Below, piece by piece: positions 1 through 9,095 of a DNA stretch of 64,000 bases (position 1 is its first letter; every line of letters starts with the position of its first letter). The stretch covers positions 1 through 64,000 of the forward strand of contig NZ_PVZB01000002.1 in NCBI RefSeq assembly GCF_003002025.1, given 5' to 3'. Source of the stretch: Paraburkholderia sp. BL25I1N1. GTDB lineage: Bacteria > Pseudomonadota > Gammaproteobacteria > Burkholderiales > Burkholderiaceae. Position numbers and translations under genes: made by a program. A model generated the notes under the pieces. The model had not been told where the DNA came from and did no database searches. It saw only the letters and a list, made by a program, of their open reading frames with translations.

Positions 1-80
1 GATACTTTCGCTTCATCCGGCAGATCCCGAAGGGCCCGCCGGCGCGTCGCGCATCAAGCGCCCACACTTATCGGCTGTTA

Positions 81-223
81 ATTTTTAAAGATCGATTACG
101 CATTCACCACCGAACCCGCACCGCCAGTCGTCAACATCACAACCACCCGGTACCGCTTCGTTCTGCGTCGCTGCATCAGCAGCAGAGAAACGAGATTATG
201 GAGAGCGAGCGACAGGTCGTCAA
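81..223 (-). promoter_or_regulatory. Probable rRNA operon promoter and leader (boxA), reading off the left edge
   Basis: On the minus strand there is a near-consensus sigma70 promoter: TTGACG (218-223), a 17-base spacer and CATAAT (195-200). An A/T-rich UP-like stretch lies just upstream at about 234-245. About 100 bases downstream, at 81-93, is GATCTTTAAAAAT, which resembles the boxA antitermination element. It is followed by the spacer sequence I associate with Burkholderia rRNA leaders. The rRNA genes themselves would lie left of position 1 and are not visible. The remaining 224-541 stretch before the next gene shows no convincing coding sequence. Confidence 0.65.
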
Positions 224-541
224 CCCCTTCGCGCAATATTTTTCGGAAAGTTAAGAGGCACGGAAACAGACCGCTCCAACAACGCCGCCCAATTAGTTAG
301 CCATCCGATTTAATTGACTGCTCATGAGGCAATCGTACTTGCGACGGCCAGCCAGTCGATCAGCGGCCGCGCCTCCCCGCTGTCAAAACAGCCAACCGAG
401 CCTCCTCACTATATAGACACAAGGCGCACACCCGACAGCAGCGTCGAAACAACTGGAAAGCCGGCACCACCGCAAAAAACTAAAGTTTCGCAGTCGCCAG
501 CCGTCAATCAGGATACCCCGTCACTTAAATAGCCGCCGACC

Positions 542-1486
542 ATGGACAATCCAGTCGAGGAACACGTCGAGGAAGCCTCATCCGCAGCGCAGACGACAGC
601 GCTGAATCCGGAGCAGGTGCCAGTAGGCGCGCCCCTGGACTGGCCGATCGTCGACGCCGACGGCACGCTGCTGTTCGCCAGCGGCACCATCCTGGCGACC
701 ACGGACGAGCGCAAATTCCTGTTCGGGCACTTCCGTCCGCAGCGCGGCGACTTACTGGACGCGACCGCACAACCGCCACTGCCGGCAGAGCCGCAAGCGG
801 ATCCCAACGGCGAACTGACGCTCAAGGACATGCATCTGGAAATCGGCGCTTTGGTCGGTGTGCGCTCGCAGCTCGGCAGCGGCGCGCCCATGCACCCGTG
901 CCGCATCATCGGTTTCGCGCCGAATCATTCGCTCTTCGTCACTCCGCCGATGCACGCAGGCCGCATCTTCCCGCTCAGCATCGGCGAAAACATCGAGATC
1001 GTCGCGATCGCCAGCCATGCGGTGTTCCGTTTCGTCTGCACGATTGAAGCGATCTGCCGCACGCCGTTCGACTACGTCGTGCTGTCGAAGCCCGGCGTGA
1101 TCCGCCGCCTGCGCGAACGCAAATCGATCCGCGTCCGCGCGCACCTGGCGGTACGTTTCGGCATCGGTCAAAGCGGGGAATCGTATGAGGGCCTTGGACT
1201 CGCGAAAGGCATCAGCGCGCTCGGCATGTCGCTGGACGCCTCGTGGACTCTCGGCGCCGTCGGCGACCGGTTGTGCGTGGCGTTCCGCCTGAAGTCGAAG
1301 GATCTCGACATGGAGATCGAAACCACGGCGCTGATCCGCAACGTGCAGAAAGGCCGCGGCCCCGGCGAGCCTTCAACGCATGGGCTCGAACTCGATCAAC
1401 TCGATGCAGCCCAGCAGATGGCAATGAAAGTCTTCGTATTCGACCGTCAGGACGATGTGGTGTATTGGTCGAACGGCCTGAAATAA
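542..1486 (+). CDS. PilZ-domain flagellar brake protein (YcgR-like)
   Basis: A 314-residue cytoplasmic protein of the YcgR type. These proteins bind cyclic di-GMP and slow the flagellar motor. The first ~95 residues are low-complexity and acidic. A YcgR N-terminal (PilZN) domain covers roughly 98-165, and the PilZ domain follows. The c-di-GMP arginine motif is visible as R173-K-S-I-R177. The second motif reads G203-I-S205-A-L-G208, so the usual first Asp/Asn is Gly here. The gene stands alone between the rRNA leader and the convergent chlD end, with no flagellar neighbours. I chose the ATG at 542 as the first good start. The family is clear, but the motor partner is inferred. Confidence 0.8.
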   Translation: MDNPVEEHVEEASSAAQTTALNPEQVPVGAPLDWPIVDADGTLLFASGTILATTDERKFLFGHFRPQRGDLLDATAQPPLPAEPQADPNGELTLKDMHLEIGALVGVRSQLGSGAPMHPCRIIGFAPNHSLFVTPPMHAGRIFPLSIGENIEIVAIASHAVFRFVCTIEAICRTPFDYVVLSKPGVIRRLRERKSIRVRAHLAVRFGIGQSGESYEGLGLAKGISALGMSLDASWTLGAVGDRLCVAFRLKSKDLDMEIETTALIRNVQKGRGPGEPSTHGLELDQLDAAQQMAMKVFVFDRQDDVVYWSNGLK

Positions 1487-1519
1487 GCGCTCGCCCGCGA
1501 GCAACACGGCCCGCGCCGC

Positions 1520-2203
1520 TCAGCTCATCAGCATCAGTTCTTCCGGTGTCAAACGCCGCGCGCCCCAGGCATCGGCGAGCATTTCGCAGCGGCCCAGCCG
1601 GATCGCTTCGCGCTCGAAATCGACGAACACCACCTCGTCCGCATCCGGCGGCCGCGCCGGCATGTCACGCGTGCGGCCGTCGGTCAGAATCCACAACCAG
1701 CGTTGCTGCCCGGGCTTGCGGCGCGCGCTGCGATCCAGCAGCCGGGATGCACGCTGAACGCCTGCCGTCAGCGGCGTGCCGCCTCCGCCGCCCACTGGAC
1801 TCAGCCACCGCTCGTTCCACCAGCGCGGCACAGCGGGGCCGAAACGCACATCCGCACCGGCGCCGCCGAAACAGACCAACGCCGCCTCGGCTCGCGCCGC
1901 GCTTGCATGGTCGAACAAGGCGATCAGCAATCCCTTGGCGAGCGCGAGGCGCTGCCCGGCCAGCATGGAACCCGAGCAATCGAGTACGAAGCAGTGCAGC
2001 ACGCCGCCGCGCGGCGCCTCGCGCACGAAATGCAGATGCCCGGCGCGCAGCGCATCCTGGCGCTTCGCGCCGAGCGTGGCCGGCCAGTCGATGCGCTTGC
2101 CCGGTTGCCCGCGCAAGCGCCCGCGCGGACCGCCGCCCGCGCCTTGCAGCCATCGAAAACCGCTGCGCAAGTCAGCGGCGGCGCCCTTCCGATGGCTCAG
2201 CGT
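1520..2203 (-). CDS. chlD: ChlD C-terminal half (VWA domain), reached by -1 frameshift from chlI
   Basis: This frame encodes a von Willebrand A domain like the C-terminal half of magnesium/cobalt chelatase subunit D. The MIDAS motif D-C-S-G-S lies about 64-68 residues after position 2170. No ATG or GTG start exists: the only in-frame candidates are TTG at 2170 and CTG at 2200. The frame stays open upstream to the A7 run at 2203-2209 in the chlI gene. A -1 slip there joins 355 residues of the ChlI frame to about 227 residues of this frame. The resulting protein of about 582 residues has a normal ChlD size. The inferred role is as the medium subunit of the cobaltochelatase with CobN. Confidence 0.75.
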   Translation of the reverse strand, partial: TLSHRKGAAADLRSGFRWLQGAGGGPRGRLRGQPGKRIDWPATLGAKRQDALRAGHLHFVREAPRGGVLHCFVLDCSGSMLAGQRLALAKGLLIALFDHASAARAEAALVCFGGAGADVRFGPAVPRWWNERWLSPVGGGGGTPLTAGVQRASRLLDRSARRKPGQQRWLWILTDGRTRDMPARPPDADEVVFVDFEREAIRLGRCEMLADAWGARRLTPEELMLMS

Positions 2204-2209
2204 TTTTTT
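2148..2209 (-). promoter_or_regulatory. Programmed -1 ribosomal frameshift signal in chlI/chlD
   Basis: On the minus strand the zero frame reads GTA AAA AAA CGC TGA, which gives the ideal heptamer A_AAA_AAA (T7 at 2203-2209 on the plus strand). Five bases later a stem begins. AGCCATCG (2190-2197) pairs perfectly with CGATGGCT (2148-2155). Nested inside is a second perfect 6-bp stem (2173-2178 with 2160-2165). The zero-frame stop is only one codon past the slip site. Slipping back one base enters the VWA frame directly (ACG CTG AGC...). Frameshifting in cobN-linked chlD genes has been reported; its use here is inferred from the sequence. Confidence 0.8.
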
Positions 2210-3267
2210 ACGTTAAGCGGAATGACGCCCTTGACGTGCGTGGTCGCGGCCGGCTCGGGCGCGAGGTAGCCCCAGTCACTATCGCCGGTCGCGGCGGCCG
2301 GCTGCGCATTGCCTTGCGCGGATGAAGAGCGGCTCCCGGCAGGCGCCTCCCATTCGCCGTCACTCTCACGCGCCTCACCCGCCGCCGGCGACTCGCGAAC
2401 ATGCCGCCGATGAGCCAACACCGCCTCGGCCACCCGATCGACATGCTCCGCCGTCACCGCGGCCGCTTGTTCGAGCGCCGCCAACGCACGCGCCGCGCGC
2501 AGCATCACGAGATCGGCGCGCAAACCGTCCACGGCGGCGTCGATACACAGCGCGCTCACATGCGCATGCACGGCGTCGTCGAATGCGAGCTGCGGCAGCG
2601 CTTCGCGCGCCATTCGAATCCGCTCGACATAAGCCGCCTGCTGCTGCGCATAGCCCGCACGAAAACCCTGCGGATCGAGGTCGAACGCCAGCCGCGCTTT
2701 CACGATCGCCTGACGCACGAGCGGCTCGAAACAGTTCTGCAACTCGACCATCAAGCCGAAACGGTCGATCAATTGCGGCCGCAGTTCGCCTTCTTCGGGA
2801 TTCATCGTGCCGATCAGCACGAAGCTAGCGTCGTGGCTATGCGATACGCCATCGCGTTCGACGGTATTCACGCCGCTCGCGGCCGCGTCGAGCAATGCGT
2901 CGACAAGCGCGTCGGGCAGCAGATTGACTTCATCCACATACAGCACGCCGCGATGCGCTTTCGCAAGAAGGCCGGGCGAGAAGCGCACCGAACCGTCGCG
3001 CAACACGGTTTCGATATCGAGCGTGCCGATCAGACGATCTTCGCTGGCGCCAAGCGGCAGATTCACCAGTTGCCCTTCCGGCAGCAACTCAGCCAGCGCG
3101 CGCGCCGCGGTCGACTTCGCCGTGCCACGCGGCCCGGTCACCAGCACGCCGCCCAACCCCGGATCGATGGCGGCTAACAGCAGCGCCTGCTGCAACGGCG
3201 TCTGGCCGATCAGCGCGGCAAAGGGAAAAACGGGCCGCGCGGCCGCCGCGCTCATCGCTGGATTCAT
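2197..3267 (-). CDS. chlI: ChlI-like AAA+ ATPase subunit of cobaltochelatase (zero-frame product of chlD)
   Basis: A 356-residue AAA+ ATPase of the magnesium-chelatase ChlI family. Walker A is G45-P-R-G-T-A-K-S52 and Walker B includes D112-E113. The C-terminal ~60 residues are a Ser/Pro/Ala-rich linker, as found between the AAA+ and VWA domains of ChlD. The ATG at 3267 overlaps the cobN stop as ATGA and shows translational coupling; a longer reading to 3348 would run into cobN. With CobN it would form the ATP-dependent motor that inserts cobalt into hydrogenobyrinic acid a,c-diamide, in place of CobS. The same start also yields full ChlD when ribosomes slip at 2203-2209. Confidence 0.85.
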   Translation of the reverse strand: MNPAMSAAAARPVFPFAALIGQTPLQQALLLAAIDPGLGGVLVTGPRGTAKSTAARALAELLPEGQLVNLPLGASEDRLIGTLDIETVLRDGSVRFSPGLLAKAHRGVLYVDEVNLLPDALVDALLDAAASGVNTVERDGVSHSHDASFVLIGTMNPEEGELRPQLIDRFGLMVELQNCFEPLVRQAIVKARLAFDLDPQGFRAGYAQQQAAYVERIRMAREALPQLAFDDAVHAHVSALCIDAAVDGLRADLVMLRAARALAALEQAAAVTAEHVDRVAEAVLAHRRHVRESPAAGEARESDGEWEAPAGSRSSSAQGNAQPAAATGDSDWGYLAPEPAATTHVKGVIPLNVKKR

Positions 3268-6200
3268 GTTTGCATTCCTTCGATCTGCTGCTCGCTCGCA
3301 AGCAGATGCTGTTCGACTTGCGCGCGATAGTCGCCGGGCGCCTGCCACAAACCGCGCTGCATGGCTTCGAGCAGGCGCTCGCAGACCGACTGCAACGCGT
3401 GCGGGTTATGCCGTTGCAAAAATTCGCGGGTATCTGTGTCGTTCAGATAAGCATCGGTCACGAGCGCATATTGATGATCCGCGATCACGCGCGCGGTCGC
3501 ATCGTAGCCATACAGATAGTCGACGGTCGCGGCGATTTCGGCCGCACCCTTGTACCCATGACGCTTCACGCCATCCAGCCATTTCGGGTTGACCACGCGC
3601 GAGCGGATCACGCGCGCAATCTCCTCATGCAGCGTGCGCACGCGCGGCGCCGCCGGATTGCTGTGGTCGGCGTGATACACGCTCGGCTGATCGCCGGCCA
3701 GATGCCGCACCGCGGCGACCATGCCGCCCTGGAACTGGTAGTAATCGTTCGAATCGAGCAGGTCGTGCTCGCGGTTGTCCTGGTTCTGCAGCACCACGTC
3801 CATTGCGGCGAGACGTGCGCCGAACGCGTGACGCGCTTCTTCGCCCGCGCTCTTTTGCGTGTACGCATAACCGCCCCACGCCTGATACGCGTTCGCGAGA
3901 TCAGCGTCGGTTTGCCATTGCCGCGAGTCGATCATGTCCTGCAGGCCCGCGCCGTAGGCGCCGGGCCGCGCGCTGAACACGCGCCAGCCGGCGCGCTTGC
4001 GCGCTTCGGCGGCGTCCATGCCGTGCGCGATCAGCGCATCGCGTTCGCGCAGCACGCGCGCGCGAATCGGATTCAGGTCCTCGGGTTCGTCGAGTTCGGC
4101 GACGGCTTGCACGGCGGCGTCGAATAAATGCATGACGTTGGCGAAGGCATCGCGGAAGAAACCGGACACCCGCAACGTGACGTCGATTCGCGGCCGGTCG
4201 AATGCCTCGATCGGCATGATTTCAAAATCGGTCACGCGATGGCTGCCCGGCGCCCACTTCGGCCGCACGCCGAGCAACGCGAGCGCCTGGGCGATATCGT
4301 CGCCACCCGTGCGCATGGTCGCGGTGCCCCAAACGGAAAGACCGATGGCGCGCGGATAGTCGCCCTTCTCCTGCAAATGCCGTTCGATCAGTTGCTGGGC
4401 GGATTTCAAGCCGAGCGACCAGGCAGCCTGCGTGGGAACCGCGCGCGTGTCGACGGAATAGAAGTTGCGGCCGGTGGGCAGCACGTCGGGCCGGCCACGC
4501 GACGGCGAACCGCTCGGCCCGGGCGGCACGAAACGGCCTTCGAGGCCGCGCTTTAGCTGAAGCATTTCCTGCGGACCGCAGGCGTCGAGCCGCGGCAGCA
4601 CGTCGTTACGCAGACGCTCGATCACTTGCCCCGCTTGCGGCAATCCGGCGGCCATCGTGGTTACCGATGCTTGCGTTCGATCTCCGCACACGTCTCGCAG
4701 CAACTCAGCCGCCAGCAACTCCAGCCGCTCACGCGTATCGCCGCAGTGCCGCCACGGCGCATCGCTCACACGCTGAAGTACATCGGGACGCGGACCGTCC
4801 CACACCGCCGCCCAATCCACCGACAACGGATCGAACAGATGATCCATCTGCAGATCACGCGCCAGTGCGTCGATCAAGCCGGCCTTGCCGCCTTGCCCGT
4901 CGCCGACAGGAAAACGCCCCAATGCCAGCAACGTATCGCGTCGCTGCACGCCATCGGGCGATTGCCCGAACGTATGCAAACCATCGCGAATCTGCGCTTC
5001 CTTCAACTCGCACAGCCACGCATCGACGCGCGTGAGCAGCGCGTCTTCGTCGTCCTGTCCGTTCGGTGCGGCGAGACTCAGTTCCTCATGCAGCTTATGG
5101 TCGACGATGGTCGCCAGAATCGTGCGCCGCAACAGCTTCGAGCGGCGCGGATCGACCATCAGCGCTTCATAATATTCGTCGACCTGGCGCTCCAGGTCCT
5201 GCAAAGGCCCGTAGCTTTCGGCGCGCGTGAGCGGCGGCATCAAATGATCGATGATGACAGCCTGTGCGCGGCGTTTCGCCTGGCTGCCCTCGCCCGGATC
5301 GTTGACGATGAACGGATACAGATGCGGCATCGGCCCGAGAATCAGATCGGGCCAGCAGGTGTCGCTCAACGCGACGCTTTTGCCGGGCAGCCATTCGAGA
5401 TTGCCGTGCTTGCCGACATGCACGATTGCATCGATACCAAAGTGGTGACGCAACCAGAAATAGAACGCCAGATACGCATGCGGCGGCACGAGTTCGGCGT
5501 CGTGATAGCTCGCGTAGTCGCCCTGCTCGCGCGAACGCGACGGTTGAATGCCGACGAACACCTGTCCGCAACGCCAGCCCGCGATCATGAAGCGGCCGCG
5601 TCGCAGCGTCGGGTCCTGGTCTGGCGTGCCCCAACGCGCGTTCAACGCCTGGCGGGTTTCGGCGGGCAAGGCGTTGAAGTGCGCGAGATAGTCGTCGAGT
5701 GCGAGGCTTTGCAGCGCGGGACGCAGATCGCGCACGACCGGATCGTTGGTCACGCCTTCGGTGAGTTTTTTCAGCAGCGCGTCGCCGCCCGAGGGTAAAT
5801 CGGCGAGACGATAACCTTCGTCGCCCAGCATCGACAGAATGGCGACTACCGAGGCCGGCGTATCGAGTCCCACGCCATTGCCGATACGCCCTTCGCTCAT
5901 CGGATAGTTGGCGAGGATCAGCGCGAGTTTCTTGTCCGCGTTATCGAGTGAACGCAAACGGCACCAGCGGCGGCTCAGTTCGGCGAGAAAACCCACGCGC
6001 TCAAGGTCCGGCTGATAACGCACCACGTCGACCTGAGTATGCGCACAGCGGTACGCGAGTCCCTTGAAACTGATCGCGCGCGTGATGATGCGGCCGTCCA
6101 CTTCCGGCAGCGCGATATGCATGGCGATATCGCGCGAATTGAGACCCTGATTGTCCTTGACCCAATCGTCGCGATTGCCGCCGCTCAGGATCACCTGGAG

Positions 6201-7067
6201 CACCGGCGCGTCGCCGGCGAGCGCGAGCGGCTCGGGGTCGTCGATCGCGGACGCGGCGAACGCGGTCATATTCAGCACCAGCGCCACCTCGTGCTGCGCG
6301 CACAGCGATTGCACGACGTCGCGGCTCATCGCATCTTTCAGCGAGGTAATCGCGATCGGCAGCGGATTCAGACCTTGCGATTCGAGTGCGTCGATCAGCG
6401 CGTCGAACACCGCCGTGTTGGCGGCCTGCAGATGCGCCTTGTAGAACAGGATCGCCGCGACCGGCGCCCCCTGTTTCCAGCGCGCCTGCCAGTCGGCCAT
6501 GGTCGGCGTATCGCGCTCGGCATGGTAGAGCGTGGCGGCGGGCAACGCTCGCGGCGGCGCAGGCTCGCGTCCCCAGCCGAACGCGCGGTGGGCGATACAG
6601 CGCAGGAACGCCTCGGCATTTTGCGGGCCGCCTTCACGCAGATAGCGCCACAGTTGATGGCACAGATCCGCGCTTGCCGTGCTGCGCGCGAGCAGGTTCG
6701 GATCCTCCTGCAGATCGCCGGAGAACATCGCGAGCGTCTGCTGCTTGCGCTCGGCGAGCGCCACCACCTGCTCGATGCCGTAGGGCCAATACGCTTCGCC
6801 GCCCAGATGATCGACCACCACCACGCGCGCATGCTGCAAGACGTCTTCGAGATAAAAATCCACCGACGCCGGTTGCCGCAAATACGTGACGTTCGCGAGC
6901 CGCACGCTCGGGAAGCCTTCGCCCAGCCGCGGAAAAACGCTCGCCAGCAGCGACAGCGTGGTATCGGCGGAGCTGAGCACCACGATATCCGCGGGCTGCT
7001 GATCGATCCGGATCACGCCTTGCGTGTCGTCGACAAAACCGCCCGGCGTGGTGCGCAGCAGATGCAT
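3264..7067 (-). CDS. cobN: Cobaltochelatase subunit CobN
   Basis: A 1267-residue protein, the normal length for CobN, the large H-type subunit of the aerobic cobaltochelatase. It binds the corrin substrate and cobalt in the late-cobalt B12 pathway. The segment HVGKHGNLEW, near residue 550, is highly typical of CobN/ChlH/BchH proteins. The gene lies six bases downstream of cobW. Its stop overlaps the chlI start, so the three genes are one transcription unit under the minus-strand cobalamin riboswitch. The linked motor subunits are ChlI/ChlD-like rather than CobS/CobT. Confidence 0.95.
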   Translation of the reverse strand: MHLLRTTPGGFVDDTQGVIRIDQQPADIVVLSSADTTLSLLASVFPRLGEGFPSVRLANVTYLRQPASVDFYLEDVLQHARVVVVDHLGGEAYWPYGIEQVVALAERKQQTLAMFSGDLQEDPNLLARSTASADLCHQLWRYLREGGPQNAEAFLRCIAHRAFGWGREPAPPRALPAATLYHAERDTPTMADWQARWKQGAPVAAILFYKAHLQAANTAVFDALIDALESQGLNPLPIAITSLKDAMSRDVVQSLCAQHEVALVLNMTAFAASAIDDPEPLALAGDAPVLQVILSGGNRDDWVKDNQGLNSRDIAMHIALPEVDGRIITRAISFKGLAYRCAHTQVDVVRYQPDLERVGFLAELSRRWCRLRSLDNADKKLALILANYPMSEGRIGNGVGLDTPASVVAILSMLGDEGYRLADLPSGGDALLKKLTEGVTNDPVVRDLRPALQSLALDDYLAHFNALPAETRQALNARWGTPDQDPTLRRGRFMIAGWRCGQVFVGIQPSRSREQGDYASYHDAELVPPHAYLAFYFWLRHHFGIDAIVHVGKHGNLEWLPGKSVALSDTCWPDLILGPMPHLYPFIVNDPGEGSQAKRRAQAVIIDHLMPPLTRAESYGPLQDLERQVDEYYEALMVDPRRSKLLRRTILATIVDHKLHEELSLAAPNGQDDEDALLTRVDAWLCELKEAQIRDGLHTFGQSPDGVQRRDTLLALGRFPVGDGQGGKAGLIDALARDLQMDHLFDPLSVDWAAVWDGPRPDVLQRVSDAPWRHCGDTRERLELLAAELLRDVCGDRTQASVTTMAAGLPQAGQVIERLRNDVLPRLDACGPQEMLQLKRGLEGRFVPPGPSGSPSRGRPDVLPTGRNFYSVDTRAVPTQAAWSLGLKSAQQLIERHLQEKGDYPRAIGLSVWGTATMRTGGDDIAQALALLGVRPKWAPGSHRVTDFEIMPIEAFDRPRIDVTLRVSGFFRDAFANVMHLFDAAVQAVAELDEPEDLNPIRARVLRERDALIAHGMDAAEARKRAGWRVFSARPGAYGAGLQDMIDSRQWQTDADLANAYQAWGGYAYTQKSAGEEARHAFGARLAAMDVVLQNQDNREHDLLDSNDYYQFQGGMVAAVRHLAGDQPSVYHADHSNPAAPRVRTLHEEIARVIRSRVVNPKWLDGVKRHGYKGAAEIAATVDYLYGYDATARVIADHQYALVTDAYLNDTDTREFLQRHNPHALQSVCERLLEAMQRGLWQAPGDYRAQVEQHLLASEQQIEGMQT

Positions 7068-7073
7068 ATGCGC

Positions 7074-8165
7074 TTACGCCTGTTGCGATTCGATGCTCGA
7101 CGGCACGCCCAGCGCCGCGTCGAACGCACGTTGCAACGCCGGCTGATCGAGGTCTTCACCGATCAGCACGAAGCGGCTCGGGCCGCTTTCGCCGGCCTGC
7201 CAGCGTCGATCGAAATAGCTGTCGAAGCGCCGCCCAACGCCTTGAATCACCAGACGCATCGCCGCGCCCGGCAGCGCCGCGAAGCCTTTGACGCGATAGA
7301 TGGTGTTGGTTTCGACCAGCTGTTGCAACGCGGCGATCACCGCCTCGCGCGACCACGCATTCGCCTGCACGACCACGGAGTCGAACTCGTCGTGATGGTG
7401 GTCGGCGTCGTCGGCGGAGCCGTGGTGATCGTGGCGCAAGTGGATCGTGTCTTCCGACGCCGCTTCGAGGCCCAGCAACGTATGCAGATCGAGCTGGCCC
7501 ATGTGCGCGCGAACGATCTTCACTTGCGGCGGAATTTCCTCGCGGATCGAAACTTCTACCGCGCTTTGCTGCGCGTCGTCGAGCAAGTCCGTTTTGTTCA
7601 GAATCACCAGATCGGCCGCGGACAACTGGTCTTCGAACAGTTCGTGCAGCGGCGACTCGTGATCGAGATTCGGATCGGCCTTCCGCTGCGCATCCACGGC
7701 GACCGGATTATCCGCAAACTGACCGCTTGCCGCAGCCGGGCCGTCAACCACGGTGACCACGGCATCCACCGTGAAGCTGTTCTTGATTTGCGGCCAGTTG
7801 AACGCCTGCACCAAGGGCTTCGGCAACGCGAGACCCGACGTCTCGATCAGCACGTGATCGATCTGATCGCGGCGCTCCACGAGCTTTTCCATCACCGGGA
7901 AAAACTCTTCCTGCACGGTGCAGCACAAGCAGCCGTTCGCCAGTTCATACAGTTGGCCTTCGGTCTCGACGCCGTTTTCATCGCAACCGATGCCGCAACC
8001 CTTGAGGATTTCCCCGTCGATACCGAGTTCGCCGAATTCGTTGACGATCACCGCGATGCGCTTGCCGCCCGCATGCTGAAGAATATGCCGCAGCAGCGTG
8101 GTCTTGCCGCTGCCGAGAAAGCCCGTGACGATGGTGACGGGGATCTTGCGCATTTGAGTTTGCAT
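7074..8165 (-). CDS. cobW: CobW family GTPase, metal chaperone of the B12 pathway
   Basis: A COG0523 P-loop GTPase. From the ATG at 8165, Walker A is G15-F-L-G-S-G-K-T-T23, and the metal-binding motif C79-L-C-C82 follows. A His/Asp-rich loop near residue 250 is typical of members that handle divalent metals. Position directly upstream of cobN and downstream of a B12 riboswitch points to cobalt delivery to the chelatase, though the exact CobW role is not proven. In-frame starts also exist at 8177 (ATG) and 8198 (GTG). None has a strong ribosome binding site, so the start is uncertain by up to 11 codons. Confidence 0.92.
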   Translation of the reverse strand: MQTQMRKIPVTIVTGFLGSGKTTLLRHILQHAGGKRIAVIVNEFGELGIDGEILKGCGIGCDENGVETEGQLYELANGCLCCTVQEEFFPVMEKLVERRDQIDHVLIETSGLALPKPLVQAFNWPQIKNSFTVDAVVTVVDGPAAASGQFADNPVAVDAQRKADPNLDHESPLHELFEDQLSAADLVILNKTDLLDDAQQSAVEVSIREEIPPQVKIVRAHMGQLDLHTLLGLEAASEDTIHLRHDHHGSADDADHHHDEFDSVVVQANAWSREAVIAALQQLVETNTIYRVKGFAALPGAAMRLVIQGVGRRFDSYFDRRWQAGESGPSRFVLIGEDLDQPALQRAFDAALGVPSSIESQQA

Positions 8166-8370
8166 CGTGAGGTCCATCCGTAGGAGTTGCACGTGCACGC
8201 CGGCGTGTTTTCAGCGCATGCCGAGGCAAACGGAGCACACGCCCGGCCAGCCACGACCATAACAAAACACGGGGACGAAAGCCGGCGTTGCCGCGACAAC
8301 AGAAAACAGAAAGCGGGAATGAGTCATGAACGCAGCGCCGCATCCCCGCGGCGTTCGTCCTTCGTTATCT

Positions 8371-8632
8371 GGCCGGTATCCGGGCTGGCGAAAGCGCCGC
8401 TTCCCCTTCCCGGACGAGTGATTTCTCGCCCAGTGGTGATATGCCGACGCGGCCTTGCGCGTGGACATCGAAGCCGGCTCCGCGGCGCTAACCGACTGCG
8501 TTTAACACTGCAGTTAGCACCACATTTCGCTTACCGTTGCGGGGGCAGCACAGGTTGGCCCGATCCATGGCAGGTGGGCACCCTGTTTCCCGTTTAACTG
8601 CATGCGCACGAGCGCGCACACGAGCACCAAAG
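8371..8632 (-). ncRNA. Cobalamin riboswitch controlling cobW-cobN-chlI/chlD
   Basis: On the minus strand the RNA opens with TTTGGTGC (about 8625-8632), continues with AAACGGGAAACAGGG, and contains the B12 box GCTGCCCCCGCAACGGTAAG (about 8530-8549). It closes with CGCCAGCCCGGATACCGGCC (8371-8390). All of these are conserved AdoCbl riboswitch segments in the expected order and spacing. About 200 bases separate it from cobW. By family knowledge, adenosylcobalamin binding should repress the downstream operon. Confidence 0.92.
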
Positions 8633-8640
8633 TGCGTGCG

Positions 8641-8669
8641 AGTGTAGGCCCGCGGCCCGGTGCCGTCAA
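8641..8669 (-). promoter_or_regulatory. Promoter of the leftward cob operon
   Basis: Minus strand: TTGACG (8664-8669), a 17-base spacer and TACACT (8641-8646). The riboswitch begins about ten bases downstream, the right distance for a transcription start at its 5' end. Confidence 0.65.
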
Positions 8670-8691
8670 GGAAACCCCAGGCCGCAAGTGC

Positions 8692-8720
8692 TTATCGGGC
8701 GGGGCGCCATGTGCTATCGT
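8692..8720 (+). promoter_or_regulatory. Possible promoter of the rightward cob operon
   Basis: Plus strand: TTATCG (8692-8697), a 17-base spacer and TATCGT (8715-8720). The riboswitch starts ten bases later. It is a weaker match than the opposing promoter, but its placement mirrors it. Confidence 0.4.
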
Positions 8721-8729
8721 ATGCGCGCG

Positions 8730-8947
8730 TTTGGTGCCCGCACATGCATTCGCGTGTGCAGTTAAACGGGAAACAGGCAGCGCGCCATGCGCTTAACCTA
8801 TGCTGTCCCCGCAACGGTAAGCGACCTGCGGCGCGATGTTGAATCGACTCGCGCCGCGCATGCGTTTTTTAAGCCACTGTCCGGCAATTTCCAGCGAATG
8901 CGGACGGGAAGGCAAAGCGCGTGAGGCCGCCAGCCCGGATACCGGCC
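8730..8947 (+). ncRNA. Cobalamin riboswitch controlling cobA-cobE-cobO-cobB-bluB
   Basis: The plus strand carries TTTGGTGC (8730-8737), GTTAAACGGGAAACAGG (from 8761), the B12 box GCTGTCCCCGCAACGGTAAG (8802-8821) and the closing CGCCAGCCCGGATACCGGCC (about 8928-8947). Order and spacing match the AdoCbl riboswitch. Several stretches are identical to the opposite-strand copy only ~100 bases away, which suggests duplication by inversion or strong shared constraint. The cobA reading frame starts 150-250 bases downstream. Confidence 0.92.
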
Positions 8948-9095
8948 AGACGCGGAGGCGGCGAACCTCAGGGCAACATGCGCCGCCGGACGCCGGAATC
9001 CGCGAGGGACGGATGCGAAGGCGCTAAAAGCACGACGCAGCGTGTCCGCGTAGGCGAGTTTCGTGTGAAACTCGCTACGAACCGCGCATTGCGCC

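Noticed and set aside
1520..2170. VWA protein as an independent gene starting at TTG 2170
   Set aside because: The start is poor, the frame is open upstream to a perfect slippery site, and the fused length fits ChlD better.
6039..8183. Long plus-strand frame (714 residues) opposite cobN/cobW
   Set aside because: An Arg/His-rich antisense shadow of two well-recognised genes, common in high-GC DNA.
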